NCBI RefSeq assembly: GCF_945859705.1 | Contig: NC_079135.1 | Span: forward strand, 108,712,288-108,776,287 | Reading direction: 5' to 3' | DNA: 64,000 nucleotides | DNA from: Episyrphus balteatus | Taxonomy: Eukaryota > Arthropoda > Insecta > Diptera > Syrphidae | In this document: one piece after another, positions 46,759 to 56,127 of the stretch | Numbering within the stretch: position 1 is the stretch's first letter | Layout: each line of letters begins with the position of its first letter | Made by a program: the position numbers and the translations under genes | The notes under the pieces: generated by a model | The model's database searches: none | What the model saw: only the letters and a program-made list of their open reading frames with translations | What the model was told of the DNA's origin: nothing

Positions 46759-47419
46759 TTGTAGGCATCTTTGAAATGAGATTGATACGTCATATGAAAG
46801 GTGAAATAATAAGATTTCACATGGTATATATTTTTTATAGGTTGTCAAACAAAAAAATTGATTCCATAGCCTGAGAACATAAAAATAAATGTTTTTTTTT
46901 TGCCTTTTTAATGAAATTTGATCGAGCTCAAAAAATTCTAGCTCTTTTTGTAGATGTCTCATAGACCTGATCGATATATATATATTTTGAGTCAAGACAA
47001 TAAGCTTTCAGATGGTATAAAATTTTGTATAGGTTGTTAGGGAAAAAAATTGAATTAATGACGTGAGAAGATAAAAATTCATGTTTTCTTTGCTTTTTTT
47101 GATGAAAATTATTGTTTTCAATAAATTATTGTTATACTTTTTGCGCATTGTAAAAATTTAAAAATGGTTTAATTCCTAAGAAACAATACTTGGCTTTTAA
47201 ATTGCATAATTTTTTTTGCAAGCTTTTAAAATAAAAAAAAAAATAATATAATGAGAAAATAAAAAAGGTATTTTTTTTTTTAGCTTTTTCTTGTAAATTA
47301 TGATTGTTTGAAAAAAGTTAACGCTTCAATTGACTCATTTTAAACAAAAGCACACAACTTGTTTTCTGACGACGTTATCACGTAAAATCACCGTCCGTAA
47401 ACCGGCTTTACAGACAACC
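46755..47419 (+). repeat. R2-family tandem units and conserved tail
   Basis: Two to three units of about 190 bp (TTGTAGATGTCTCATAGACC, AATAAGCTTTCAGATGGTAT, GGTTGTCA blocks) followed by the tail GACGTTATCACGTAAAATCA and CCGTAAACCGGCTTTACAGA (47371-47419). The tail is shared with 23899-23950. Confidence 0.75.
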
Positions 47420-50400
47420 TCTTTTTCCAATATGAAAGACTACGACTTGAGTCATGTGCAGACTATTTCCGTTTGTACCACTTCAGATTTTCCAATTCCC
47501 CAAATTAACTTTTCATTTCATTTAAAATCTCTTTGAAGAAAATTTTATCCCTTTATAACTTTTGCGAATGAGATTTAGCTTTTCATCTCAATTTATCTAT
47601 CCCTTATATCAAATGTAACCTCAATAAATATCATTGATGCGATTGCGATCCTTATACATTTCTATACAGATATAGAAGAAAACCCGCACTCACTCAGACA
47701 AATTGACCTACAGCTATATTACATGTACTCATACAAACCAACCCGAAAAAAAAACAGTTTGTATCATATTATAGTTCAACAAAAACCTTCCAATAAATCT
47801 TCTCTGATAAACTTAACCTTACCCAAGAATGATTTGATGGGAAGTAATATATAGGACCACTTCAAAAGAATCAATCATCAAAAATCACCACCACAAGCCT
47901 TAACTTGATTCAATCCTCACACACACACAAATGCATACATATAAAAGAGGCATATAACTAATACTTACTTGATATGAATGATAGCACAAGAATCATATCT
48001 ATCGCCACTTGAAACCACTTCATCTCATTTCCCTCTGAACTATTAAAAGTCCTCTGGCAAGCTTCGAAGGATTGATGTATCTCAATGATGCTGAAACTAT
48101 TTTTGCTCCAACAACAACAACAACAACAACACACACAAATATGAATACGACGAATACCAACACAAGTACAAAAACCACACAAACCACCAAAGTAGTACGG
48201 CTCCACCGCGTTAACTCGATTTGAATCCAATTTGATTGATTTGCCTATTTTAATGCTGATGGAATGGTTTCTTTCCCTTTTGTATACCTACACACAACTT
48301 GTACGAGTTTGTATATTTGTCGTACGTTTTCTTGATGATGGGAACGATGTTTTGTGGCAATATGGGTATCTACGACTCCGTGACGATGTCCTCGACCGCA
48401 AAGATGCGCTGAAAGATGACAAGATAGATCGATATAGACAGTGCGTTGGTATGAGTGTGTGTGTGTGTGTGGGTTATATGTGTGCTTGCAGGATTGAGGT
48501 ATTAATATGAAATTGCTTGACTCGCACAACGAACGCTGTGGAACGTCAAGAAGTTCAATTTCCGCTTCTCTTATTCTTGTTCAATTAAATGACAAAAGTC
48601 CTTGATGTTGTTGCTGTGTGTGTGTGTGTTGGTGTGTGTGCCGGTGCGATGCGGTGGAACTTGAGAGAGGAGAAATATACATTTATGCGATCCGCGGATT
48701 CCTGTTTAATTCATCATTATTATTCTAATCATTCGCATTATTATTGTTCCTTCATCGTGTATGAAGGCTGCGGTTTTAGAATTGGTGCGGTTATCCTTTT
48801 GATGGTGGCAGCGACGACGGTAGGCGATAGGAGAAACGCAAGCGAATTGCTATCTGTCGCTAATGATATCCAAACGCAGGGTCCTTGAAGAGTTATTCAT
48901 GCGACAGAGTTGAAGCCAATTGGCGCTCATTTGGTGGCCTTGATTTGCAGGATATTTTTGTTTGGAGTTTCAAATTGAACACTATGATGGCGTCGTTGTC
49001 CGTCCGTTGGTTGGTTGTTGTTGTAGTCGTCCTGTGAGATATCCTTTAGTTTTCTAAAATTAAAAAAAAAAGGTTTTTATTATTTTCTATAGATACGCAT
49101 TGCGACTGTAAAATAATATTTCTTGGGCAAAAAAAGGATATTTCTATCTATTCAAAATGGTAGATATATCTACATAAATTTCTAACGTATTTTTGAGAAA
49201 GTTCATTTTTCTATGTCCAGTGGGGATTCTTAACCCGAGGTTCGGGTCAAGGCGATGTGGGGTTATTTTTGTTTTTTTTTTTCTTCTTTCTTTTCCTTAC
49301 ACTTTAGAATTTTTATTTATTTTGTTTTTTATCAAATAATTTTTTTTCTTTTGATAAAAGAATGTTGAAAATGCGGCAACAAACAAGGATGTTGGCTTTA
49401 ATATCTATCGTCACTTTTTCTTCCTTTTTTGTATGCTTTTTTTGTATTTGTGTGTGTATGTAGGATATATATAGATTTTATGTGGCATTTTGTTGATGTT
49501 CTATCGTGTTCCAACAAAAAGGATATAATGGAAAAATATGTTTTCCTCCTTTCCACGTGTAGATATATATAAATTTAATGCGAAGGCAAGTTTGCTGTTT
49601 GGCCTCTTTTTATGCAATTTTTTTTTTTTAATATTTTACTCAAACTTAAATTTTGGAAATATTCCAAAAAAAAAAAAACATAGAAAAACAACAAATTTCT
49701 ATGTGGCTTTTCTATCGATTTTTACCCTTCTGCTGGTTTTAGTTTTAATTGTGAGTAGCACAGAAGGATTGTGGTACTTAAGAGATGTACACTTTCAAGT
49801 TTCAAAGGATTTTATATAAATTTTAAGAATATTGAATATATTCATTTTATGTATAAGTGTGTGTTTGTTTTGAGCTTAAGATGTTTTCTAGTTCCTATTT
49901 TTGGTCTAGAAGGATGTTACTTTGCGTATAGGAATTTTGTGGTTGAAGTTGAAAGAGTATAAGCCTTAGAAAGTGTCTGGGAAAATTGATGTGATATATT
50001 TATTTTGTCTTCAAGAAGATATCTATTTTATATAGATACAAAAAGACAATTCACTTTGAAGATAAATTCAAATGTAAATAGATTTTTTTTGTTCGTCGAA
50101 TAATATTATAAGCCAGACAGAATATTTTACCATTACTAAAGAAATGCGAAATATGTAGGTGTTTATAAAATATGTTGGTAGAAATTTCTCATTTAATTAA
50201 TACACAAAAGGAAAAAATTAAAGATTAAAAAGTCGAATTTTCAGAATTTTTTTTGTTGAAAATGGTCGTTCGTATGGTAGGAAATGGTTATGAAATGCCT
50301 TCTTAAACTACCATTTAGTATTGAAACTGCTAAATGTAATTTTTACTGTTCAATGAAACTTAAATTTAATAAATAGATAATATCATAGGTCTTAAAATTA

Positions 50401-50600
50401 AATTTGTATTTTGAATAAAAATATGAAAACATTTTCAAAAAAAAGGGTAGATATGCCTCAAAAAAGAAACAATAACGTAAACTTATAAATAAAGTTTCTA
50501 AAAATTTCACTGATACCTTTAAAAAAAAGGGATTAAAAAAATAAAAAAAAACCTTGAAGTTAGTTTAGTCTTTTACGAGAAAGTCAGAATAATACAGGTA
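47420..50600. other. Mostly single-copy DNA around a candidate first exon
   Basis: No repeats of this window recur here, and the section 47960-49060 is noticeably less AT-rich than the rest. Microsatellites are present: AAC trinucleotides at 48107-48130, and GT runs near 48451-48471 and 48616-48640. This is the best candidate for a promoter and 5' UTR region of a host gene. Other open frames on either strand overlap the microsatellites and are not supported. Confidence 0.5.
47969..48023 (-). CDS. Candidate first coding exon encoding a signal peptide
   Basis: An ATG at 48023-48021 opens 18 codons, MKWFQVAIDMILVLSFIS, plus the first base of a split codon. It ends exactly at a perfect splice donor, GTAAGT (47968-47963). 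The peptide has a positive residue near the start, a hydrophobic core and small residues at the end, as in a secretory signal peptide. A tiny upstream frame (ATG AGA TGA) overlaps the start. Many fly genes for secreted or surface proteins have such a short first exon before a very large intron. The next exon was not found, so the gene is unknown. The call rests on donor, peptide and single-copy context only. Confidence 0.45.
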
Positions 50601-50639
50601 AAATAGGCATTAAACAAAATTTTTTTTACACTCATGAAA

Positions 50640-51690
50640 CTTGGCAAAAAGTTTGCTTTTGGAATAACAACCAAGTACAAAAAAAGTCTATAGAAAAAAG
50701 TTGGGTGGAAGGGTGTTTTTTCTTGGACTAGAGAGAGGGGGTGAAGGTCAAAAATATACTAAAAAAAATTGTTTGTCGAATATCGTCATATGACACATGT
50801 TTTCAAGGTACTTTTTTGATGCTGAATCTAATGACATAAAAATAAAGTCAGTACGATTGCTGTAAGAAAAGTTATTGCCGATTAAAAACAAGGGTGCTTG
50901 TTTTTTGACTTCAACAAGTAAAATATAACCGAAACCCATGTGAAAAACATGCTACACTGATAAAATTCGGGATGTAGGTTTTATATAAAACAGGGACAAA
51001 GGATTCATAAAGTTCTTAAAATTATTTTTGGTGAAAGGGTGTTTTTTTGATGGGTTAAGTTGTGTGTGAGAAAAGTATCATAACAGCTGACTTACATTTT
51101 ATTAATTTTTAAAACTTGGTGAAAAAGTTTTGGTTGGTATAAGAATAATTCTTAATTATTAAGAATCTATAAAGTGCACAAAATTATCTTGAGTGAAAGG
51201 GTGTTTTTTTTTTTTTAAGAAATGATGAAATTCGGAATTAGTACCACAAAAACTGGGAAAAAATTGTTACACCACTGAAAATTGGTAAAAATGTTTCATT
51301 TGTTTCATTTATAACAGAAACAACCAAGAACCCAAATAGTCTATACAAATATTTTAGGTTAAAGATTGTTTTTTTTTTGGGGAAATAAGGAAAATCCGTG
51401 ATAAGACCGATAAAATTAATGGTATAAAAGTTACCAAGGGTGTTTTTTTTTTAATTGTAGATAAAATATGGGTATATTTGAAAAAGTGTTTAATTCGAGA
51501 GTAATACTAGTGGCACCGTATTGAAATTCAGCAAGTATGTTACTTTTAAGATTAGAAACAAGAATCTAAAGTGTCTAAAAAAATATCATGATAAAAAGGG
51601 TGTTTTTTTTTTTGAGTGGAAACAAAATAATGGGTCACTCTAATGAAATTTGGTAAAAACATTGAATTTGGGATAGAAAGCAAGAATAAA
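50640..51690. repeat. Diverged tandem family with GAAAGGGTGTTTTTTT motif, locus 2
   Basis: Colinear with 11019-11890: GGCAAAAAGTTTGCTTT, then successive boxes near 50700, 51031, 51190, 51357, 51436 and 51593. The last shared words before the break are GGATAGAAAGCAAGAATAAA. The series is cut here by the non-LTR retrotransposon and resumes at 55906. Confidence 0.75.
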
Positions 51691-51716
51691 TAATAATAAT
51701 AATAATAATAATAATA
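51690..51716 (-). repeat. 3' (TTA)n tail of the non-LTR retrotransposon
   Basis: About nine TAA units on the plus strand, thus TTA on the element's sense strand, directly follow the 3' UTR and mark the end of the insertion. Short microsatellite tails in place of poly-A are common among several non-LTR clades. Confidence 0.85.
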
Positions 51717-51895
51717 GAGTTTCCGCATACCATCCTGGCTAAAGCCAAGAGTACCCATCTTATAAATAAGATTGGGCTCTATTAGTCCCTAGCACTAGAA
51801 GAGGTAATTAAAAACGAGATTAGTTAAAAAACTTTTAAATATACTTTAAATTGTTATTATTTCATATACTTATGATCTTATGTGTATTATTTGTA

Positions 51896-54706
51896 TTAGT
51901 TTATATCAATTTTAATAAATTCACACAATTTTTTTTTGAATGCATTTAAATTATTTTCACTCTTCACTCCACTTGGTAAGTTATTAAAATAGTTAATGCC
52001 ATCATAGAAGACTGAACTTTGGGTATTACTTAACCTACAACGCTGTGGTCTGATGTTGGTAGCATTTCTCAAACTATAAGGCTGAACTGCGGACACTTCC
52101 ACTAATCCGTCCGATAAATAATCCGGTAACATACCATTTCGTATTTTAAAAATAAAAATCATAGCGTCAAACGTCAATTTCTGCTTCACATTCATCCAAC
52201 ACAAGCATTCAAGTAAAACACGAATTGGAGTATATACATTCATTCTTAGGATTATTCTCATACCTTTATTTTGCAGTCTTTGAAGTCTTAGTTTCACGTC
52301 TGCATTCGAACCATATAATAAGGTTGAACAATAATTAAAGTGTGGCAAAATTATCGCGTTATAAATGAGAATCGCAGCATTGAATGTTAAGTGTTTACGT
52401 ATTCTGCTTAAAAAATAAATTTTCTTTGAGATTTTTGCACTTACATGACTAGCATGTTCTTTTAGATTCAACTTTCTATCTATGACACAACCCAAATACT
52501 TAATGCTTTCAACACAAATTAAAGACTCACTATCCATTTTCACATCAATATCTTCATTCATTCCAAACTTCATATATTTAGTTTTCGTTACATTCACCTT
52601 AAGCTTGTTCATTTTCAGCCATACATCAATTCTTTTTAAGTCATCATTCAATTTCTCACACATATCTTCACCATTTTTACCACAAATATAAATCAGACTA
52701 TCATCCGCAAAAAGTTTCATGCTGCAATATTTCAAACATTTTTTGAAGTCATTTATATACAAAAGAAACAAGAACACTCCCAAAACAGAACCTTGCGGCA
52801 CTCCCAAATTGTTTACTTTTGCATCCGATGTCACACCATTCACACTAGTTCTTTGACTTCTATTGGTAAGATAAGATTCAAACCATTTCCATTCACGATG
52901 ACATACACCATATAAACGTAATTTGCTCAGTAATATTTGCCTATCAATCGTTTCAAACGCTCTTTTCAAATCAAGAAACACAGCCACTATCGAATGTCCA
53001 CAGTCAATCTTCCTCTTCCAGTTCCACACAACACAATTAATCGCTGTTTCACATGAGTGTCCACTTCTAAATCCAGATTGTTCCTGTATCAACAGATTAT
53101 TACATTCTAAATAATTTTGAAACTGTTCTGCAACAAATTTTTCTAATATTTTTTCACACAATGGTAACATATTTATTGGTCTGAATTCTTCACACTTGTT
53201 CGTATTATTCACTTTTTCAACAGGGATAATCAATGATTCTTTCCAACTTTCAGGAAATGTACCAGTCAACAGGGAAGTATTTATTATTTTCATAAGTACC
53301 GGACCGATAATTTCAATCGACTGAAGAATCATATCTTTGTTTAGTCTACACATATCTTTCTTGTTATTTAATTTATTTATTAAAGTGTAAAGAGATCTTT
53401 CATTACAAAAACTGAAAGTAAAAACAGAATTTATATTTATATCAGGTGGGACAAAGGGAATATATGGTATCGAGGCATTTATTTCAAGAATACTATCAAC
53501 AAAGTAATTATTAAACTTGTTCGCTATTTCACTGGATTGCATTGCAATTTCATCACCAAAACGTACAAAATCAATGTTGTTTGATTTTTTATTCTGCAAA
53601 ACCATATTTTTCAAAATTTTCCACATTTCAATTTGATTACCCTCCTTAGCAGATATTTTGGAAATGATGTAGTCACTCTTTGCACTTCGAATTTCATTTT
53701 TATATTTATTACGTAGATTCTTGTACCTCAACCAATTTTCACTTGTTTTGTTTAAAACCGCTATTTTATAAGCTCTAATTTTTTCACTTTTTAATCTCTG
53801 TAGTTCTAAATTAAACCATTCACTGTCTTCAGATTGGGGACTTAGCTTTGTAACCGTTAACATTTCACAACATTTTTTAAGTTTTTCACTGAAAGTATAT
53901 GACAAATCATTCAAGTCATTTTTTAAAAATACATTCTGAAAACATTCTTCGTTAAGACATGAATCAAAACGTTCTTTTGTGTATCGTAAAACCTTATACT
54001 CGCTTCTTTTAATTTCCGGTTTCTTTTTAATTTGCAGTTCAATAGTTATAGTTTCATGATCCGTAATTTTATCAACTGCATGTATCGCATATTTAACTCT
54101 TGACTTCAGATCATTATTTGTAATAACGTAGTCTATTAAAGTAGATGATTGATCAGTTATTCTGGTCGGTTGTTTAACAATCTGACAGAGGCCTTGATCA
54201 GTTAGAATTTCTAACATTTTTTCTCCGTAACGATCTTTCGTCAGAAGGTCAATATTGAAATCACCCACCATTAAAACATTATCATCACTCTTAATTGAAC
54301 GTAAACACCAATCCGAAAAAAATGTAAGAAAGTCTGTTTTTGAAGTACTAGGGGATCTATAAAACACTGCTACCATCCATTTCTCATCATTTATCCACAT
54401 CAACATTTGTATACTCCACACACTTGAAAAGTTTAAAATGTCTATAACTTGTGAACGAAGTCCTTTTTTAATATAAATAAGCACACCTCCTGTGTATCTT
54501 GAGTGTGAATAACAAGCCACTTTTTTGTACCCAACAATACCAATTTCCGATTCATCAATTTCACTAGTTATGCAAGTTTCTGATAGTATAATAACATCAG
54601 GCTGATAACTGTGTACTAAAAGTTCCAATTCACTTTTATTCGCCAGTAAACTTTGAATATTCAAATAATAAAATGTTAAATTTTTTGTTGAAATTGGTTT
54701 TGTTTG
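51896..54706 (-). CDS. ORF2: endonuclease and reverse transcriptase
   Basis: The frame is open from the codon after the ORF1 stop (54706) to 51896, about 936 codons. There is no ATG until residue 87 when numbered from the TTG at 54664. An APE-type endonuclease comes first: N2 of LNIQSLL, E30 of SETC, GDFNID 134-139, STLIDYVITN 174-183, DHE 202-204. The RT domain follows: QSGFRSGHSCETAI about 529-542, FLDLKRAFETID 563-574, GVPQGS 621-626, FADD 652-655. The tail ends in SLRN and FNNLP motifs as in CR1-group elements. RNase H is absent. No frameshift or internal stop is seen, so the enzyme may be functional if it can be translated. It nicks target DNA and copies the element RNA there. Confidence 0.93.
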   Translation of the reverse strand, partial: QTKPISTKNLTFYYLNIQSLLANKSELELLVHSYQPDVIILSETCITSEIDESEIGIVGYKKVACYSHSRYTGGVLIYIKKGLRSQVIDILNFSSVWSIQMLMWINDEKWMVAVFYRSPSTSKTDFLTFFSDWCLRSIKSDDNVLMVGDFNIDLLTKDRYGEKMLEILTDQGLCQIVKQPTRITDQSSTLIDYVITNNDLKSRVKYAIHAVDKITDHETITIELQIKKKPEIKRSEYKVLRYTKERFDSCLNEECFQNVFLKNDLNDLSYTFSEKLKKCCEMLTVTKLSPQSEDSEWFNLELQRLKSEKIRAYKIAVLNKTSENWLRYKNLRNKYKNEIRSAKSDYIISKISAKEGNQIEMWKILKNMVLQNKKSNNIDFVRFGDEIAMQSSEIANKFNNYFVDSILEINASIPYIPFVPPDININSVFTFSFCNERSLYTLINKLNNKKDMCRLNKDMILQSIEIIGPVLMKIINTSLLTGTFPESWKESLIIPVEKVNNTNKCEEFRPINMLPLCEKILEKFVAEQFQNYLECNNLLIQEQSGFRSGHSCETAINCVVWNWKRKIDCGHSIVAVFLDLKRAFETIDRQILLSKLRLYGVCHREWKWFESYLTNRSQRTSVNGVTSDAKVNNLGVPQGSVLGVFLFLLYINDFKKCLKYCSMKLFADDSLIYICGKNGEDMCEKLNDDLKRIDVWLKMNKLKVNVTKTKYMKFGMNEDIDVKMDSESLICVESIKYLGCVIDRKLNLKEHASHVSAKISKKIYFLSRIRKHLTFNAAILIYNAIILPHFNYCSTLLYGSNADVKLRLQRLQNKGMRIILRMNVYTPIRVLLECLCWMNVKQKLTFDAMIFIFKIRNGMLPDYLSDGLVEVSAVQPYSLRNATNIRPQRCRLSNTQSSVFYDGINYFNNLPSGVKSENNLNAFKKKLCEFIKIDIN

Positions 54707-54709
54707 CTA
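54707..54709 (-). promoter_or_regulatory. In-frame TAG between ORF1 and ORF2
   Basis: The minus strand reads AGA TCT TTG TAG CAA ACA AAA CCA. Removing only this TAG would join ORF1 and ORF2 into one frame. The following CAA resembles the CAR part of the known UAG-CAR-YYA readthrough context, but ACA does not fit YYA. Whether the stop is read through, bypassed by reinitiation or is just a mutation cannot be told from one copy. Confidence 0.5.
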
Positions 54710-55831
54710 CAAAGATCTACTCTGCAACACTCTAAGCTTACGCTTATATACTTCACACTCATTATCAAACGCACTGTGATTTGTTTTCAAATTTAATTTA
54801 AGTTCTTCATTCATTCGTACGCAATTCACACATTTCAAACATTCAGCCTTGCAATCAGAAAAGATATGACATCCACCACATTTAGCACACAACTTACTCT
54901 CAGCTTTGCAATCCTTACTGTTATGATTAAATCCCAGACATTTAAAACATCTCTTAACATAAAATGATTCTTTCACTAAACATTTATCCCATCCAACACT
55001 TAGTTTACCAGCTTTCATTACTTCATTAAAACTCTTGCTATCCAATTCAATCACTGCTGTATACGAATTTTTATTTGGTTTTTTCCACATGGCTTTACAC
55101 ACTAAGTTAACATCTTTCAAAATTTCATTCTGGTTTTTCAAACAATTAATCAATTCATTTTCGTCCATTTTCTCAGATAAATTAAAAATTTGCACTCTTG
55201 GATTATTTCTTTTTAACTCATTCACATCATATTTCTGTCCCAGGTTCTCTTCAACTTTATCTCTCACTCTTTTCATCGATTCATCATTCTCGCATGAGAC
55301 CACAATTGCACCCTTATCAACTTTTTTAATTCCCGACACTTGTATTGAAGATGTTCCTGGGTTAACACTAGATTTCACTTCCGATTTGGTTTTCTCTGCA
55401 TTCTGGTGCTCCTTTGGTTTTATAATTATGGTACTCTTCTTTACAGCACTAGCATATGATTTTTTATCACTGTTTAAATTTTCATTAATTGTTTTTTTAA
55501 TTGTTGATATAATTTTATTGTCACTGTTATCTTTTGAGTCACTGTTCAATACTTTTTCAAATTTGACACCAAGCTGATCGAAATTAGCTTTTATTTCTTT
55601 TATGTGTTCTTCAATGTGTCTAAGAGAGACAAGCTTATCGCGGCACAATTCACACAATATTACCAAATATGGTTTGGGTTCAATTGTTTTGGCAATATCA
55701 TATTCGGCTAAGTTTATGCATTTGGGATGGTACATAGATCCACACCCCCCTCTGCATGAAACTAACACTGCCTCCGTTTTATTGCCCCTGTTAGTTTTTT
55801 TGCATTCTGCACACACACCACTTGAATTCAT
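54707..55831 (-). CDS. ORF1: PHD finger and zinc-knuckle nucleic-acid-binding protein
   Basis: 374 codons from an ATG at 55831. Residues 7-63 form a PHD-type C4HC3 zinc finger (C7, C10, C26, C30, H35, C38, C60, C63). A Lys/Ser/Asn-rich, partly helical middle follows (about 70-170), then a region like other ORF1 RNA-binding folds (about 170-285). Two gag-type zinc knuckles come next (C295-x2-C-x4-H-x4-C308 and C315-x2-C-x3-H-x4-C327), and a third Cys/His cluster (C331, C334, C337, H352, C359). ORF1 proteins of this type package element RNA. PHD fingers in ORF1 are known from CR1-group elements. The frame ends with TAG at 54709-54707, in the same frame as ORF2. Confidence 0.9.
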   Translation of the reverse strand: MNSSGVCAECKKTNRGNKTEAVLVSCRGGCGSMYHPKCINLAEYDIAKTIEPKPYLVILCELCRDKLVSLRHIEEHIKEIKANFDQLGVKFEKVLNSDSKDNSDNKIISTIKKTINENLNSDKKSYASAVKKSTIIIKPKEHQNAEKTKSEVKSSVNPGTSSIQVSGIKKVDKGAIVVSCENDESMKRVRDKVEENLGQKYDVNELKRNNPRVQIFNLSEKMDENELINCLKNQNEILKDVNLVCKAMWKKPNKNSYTAVIELDSKSFNEVMKAGKLSVGWDKCLVKESFYVKRCFKCLGFNHNSKDCKAESKLCAKCGGCHIFSDCKAECLKCVNCVRMNEELKLNLKTNHSAFDNECEVYKRKLRVLQSRSL

Positions 55832-55905
55832 GTTTATTTATTTTCTTTGTTTTGATGACTTTTTTTTTCTTTGTTCAATTGTCACTCAAACTAGGTTCGA
55901 TGTTT

Positions 55906-56127
55906 GATTAAAAATTCCTAAAAAAAATTTAGGTGAAAGGGTGTTTTTTTCGAAGAGACATTAAAATCTGTATAATTGGTCAAAAAAAACCAAGATTCAT
56001 TTTATTTTTGGTTTTGATGATGATTTAAACGTTTATACATGAGTTCTTAAACGTTTTACACGAATCATTGGCTTTTTGGGACCAATTACAGATTTTAATG
56101 TCTCTTCGAAAAAAACACCCTTTCAAA
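55906..56127. repeat. Tandem family locus 2 (continued) ending in an inverted repeat
   Basis: After the retrotransposon the host series resumes with a GAAAGGGTGTTTTTTT box at 55935. The segment 55935-56124 is a foldback with arms of about 50 bp that are almost perfectly inverted (CGAAGAGACATTAAAATCTG against its complement). The family thus turns back on itself at this point. Confidence 0.75.

Larger units (their letters stand above)
51690..55905 (-). mobile_element. Apparently full-length non-LTR retrotransposon (CR1/Jockey-like)
   Basis: A 4.2-kb element on the minus strand. From its 5' end it has a leader of roughly 70 bp, ORF1 (54707-55831), ORF2 (51896-54706), a 3' UTR of about 180 bp and a (TTA)n tail (on + as TAA repeats, 51690-51716). 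It lies within the tandem repeat family at 50640, and the paralogue at about 11780 shows the uninterrupted site. A(A/T)TAAA-type sequence on both sides may be the target duplication, but the A-rich context blurs it. PHD finger plus zinc knuckles in ORF1, and an ORF2 with endonuclease and RT but no RNase H, suggest a CR1-group or Jockey-type element. The clade is unresolved. Confidence 0.85.

Noticed and set aside
48232..48888. Frames of 92-99 residues over the GT microsatellites
   Set aside because: They depend on GTGTGT runs, use overlapping strands and show no domain. The region is more likely a promoter or 5' UTR.
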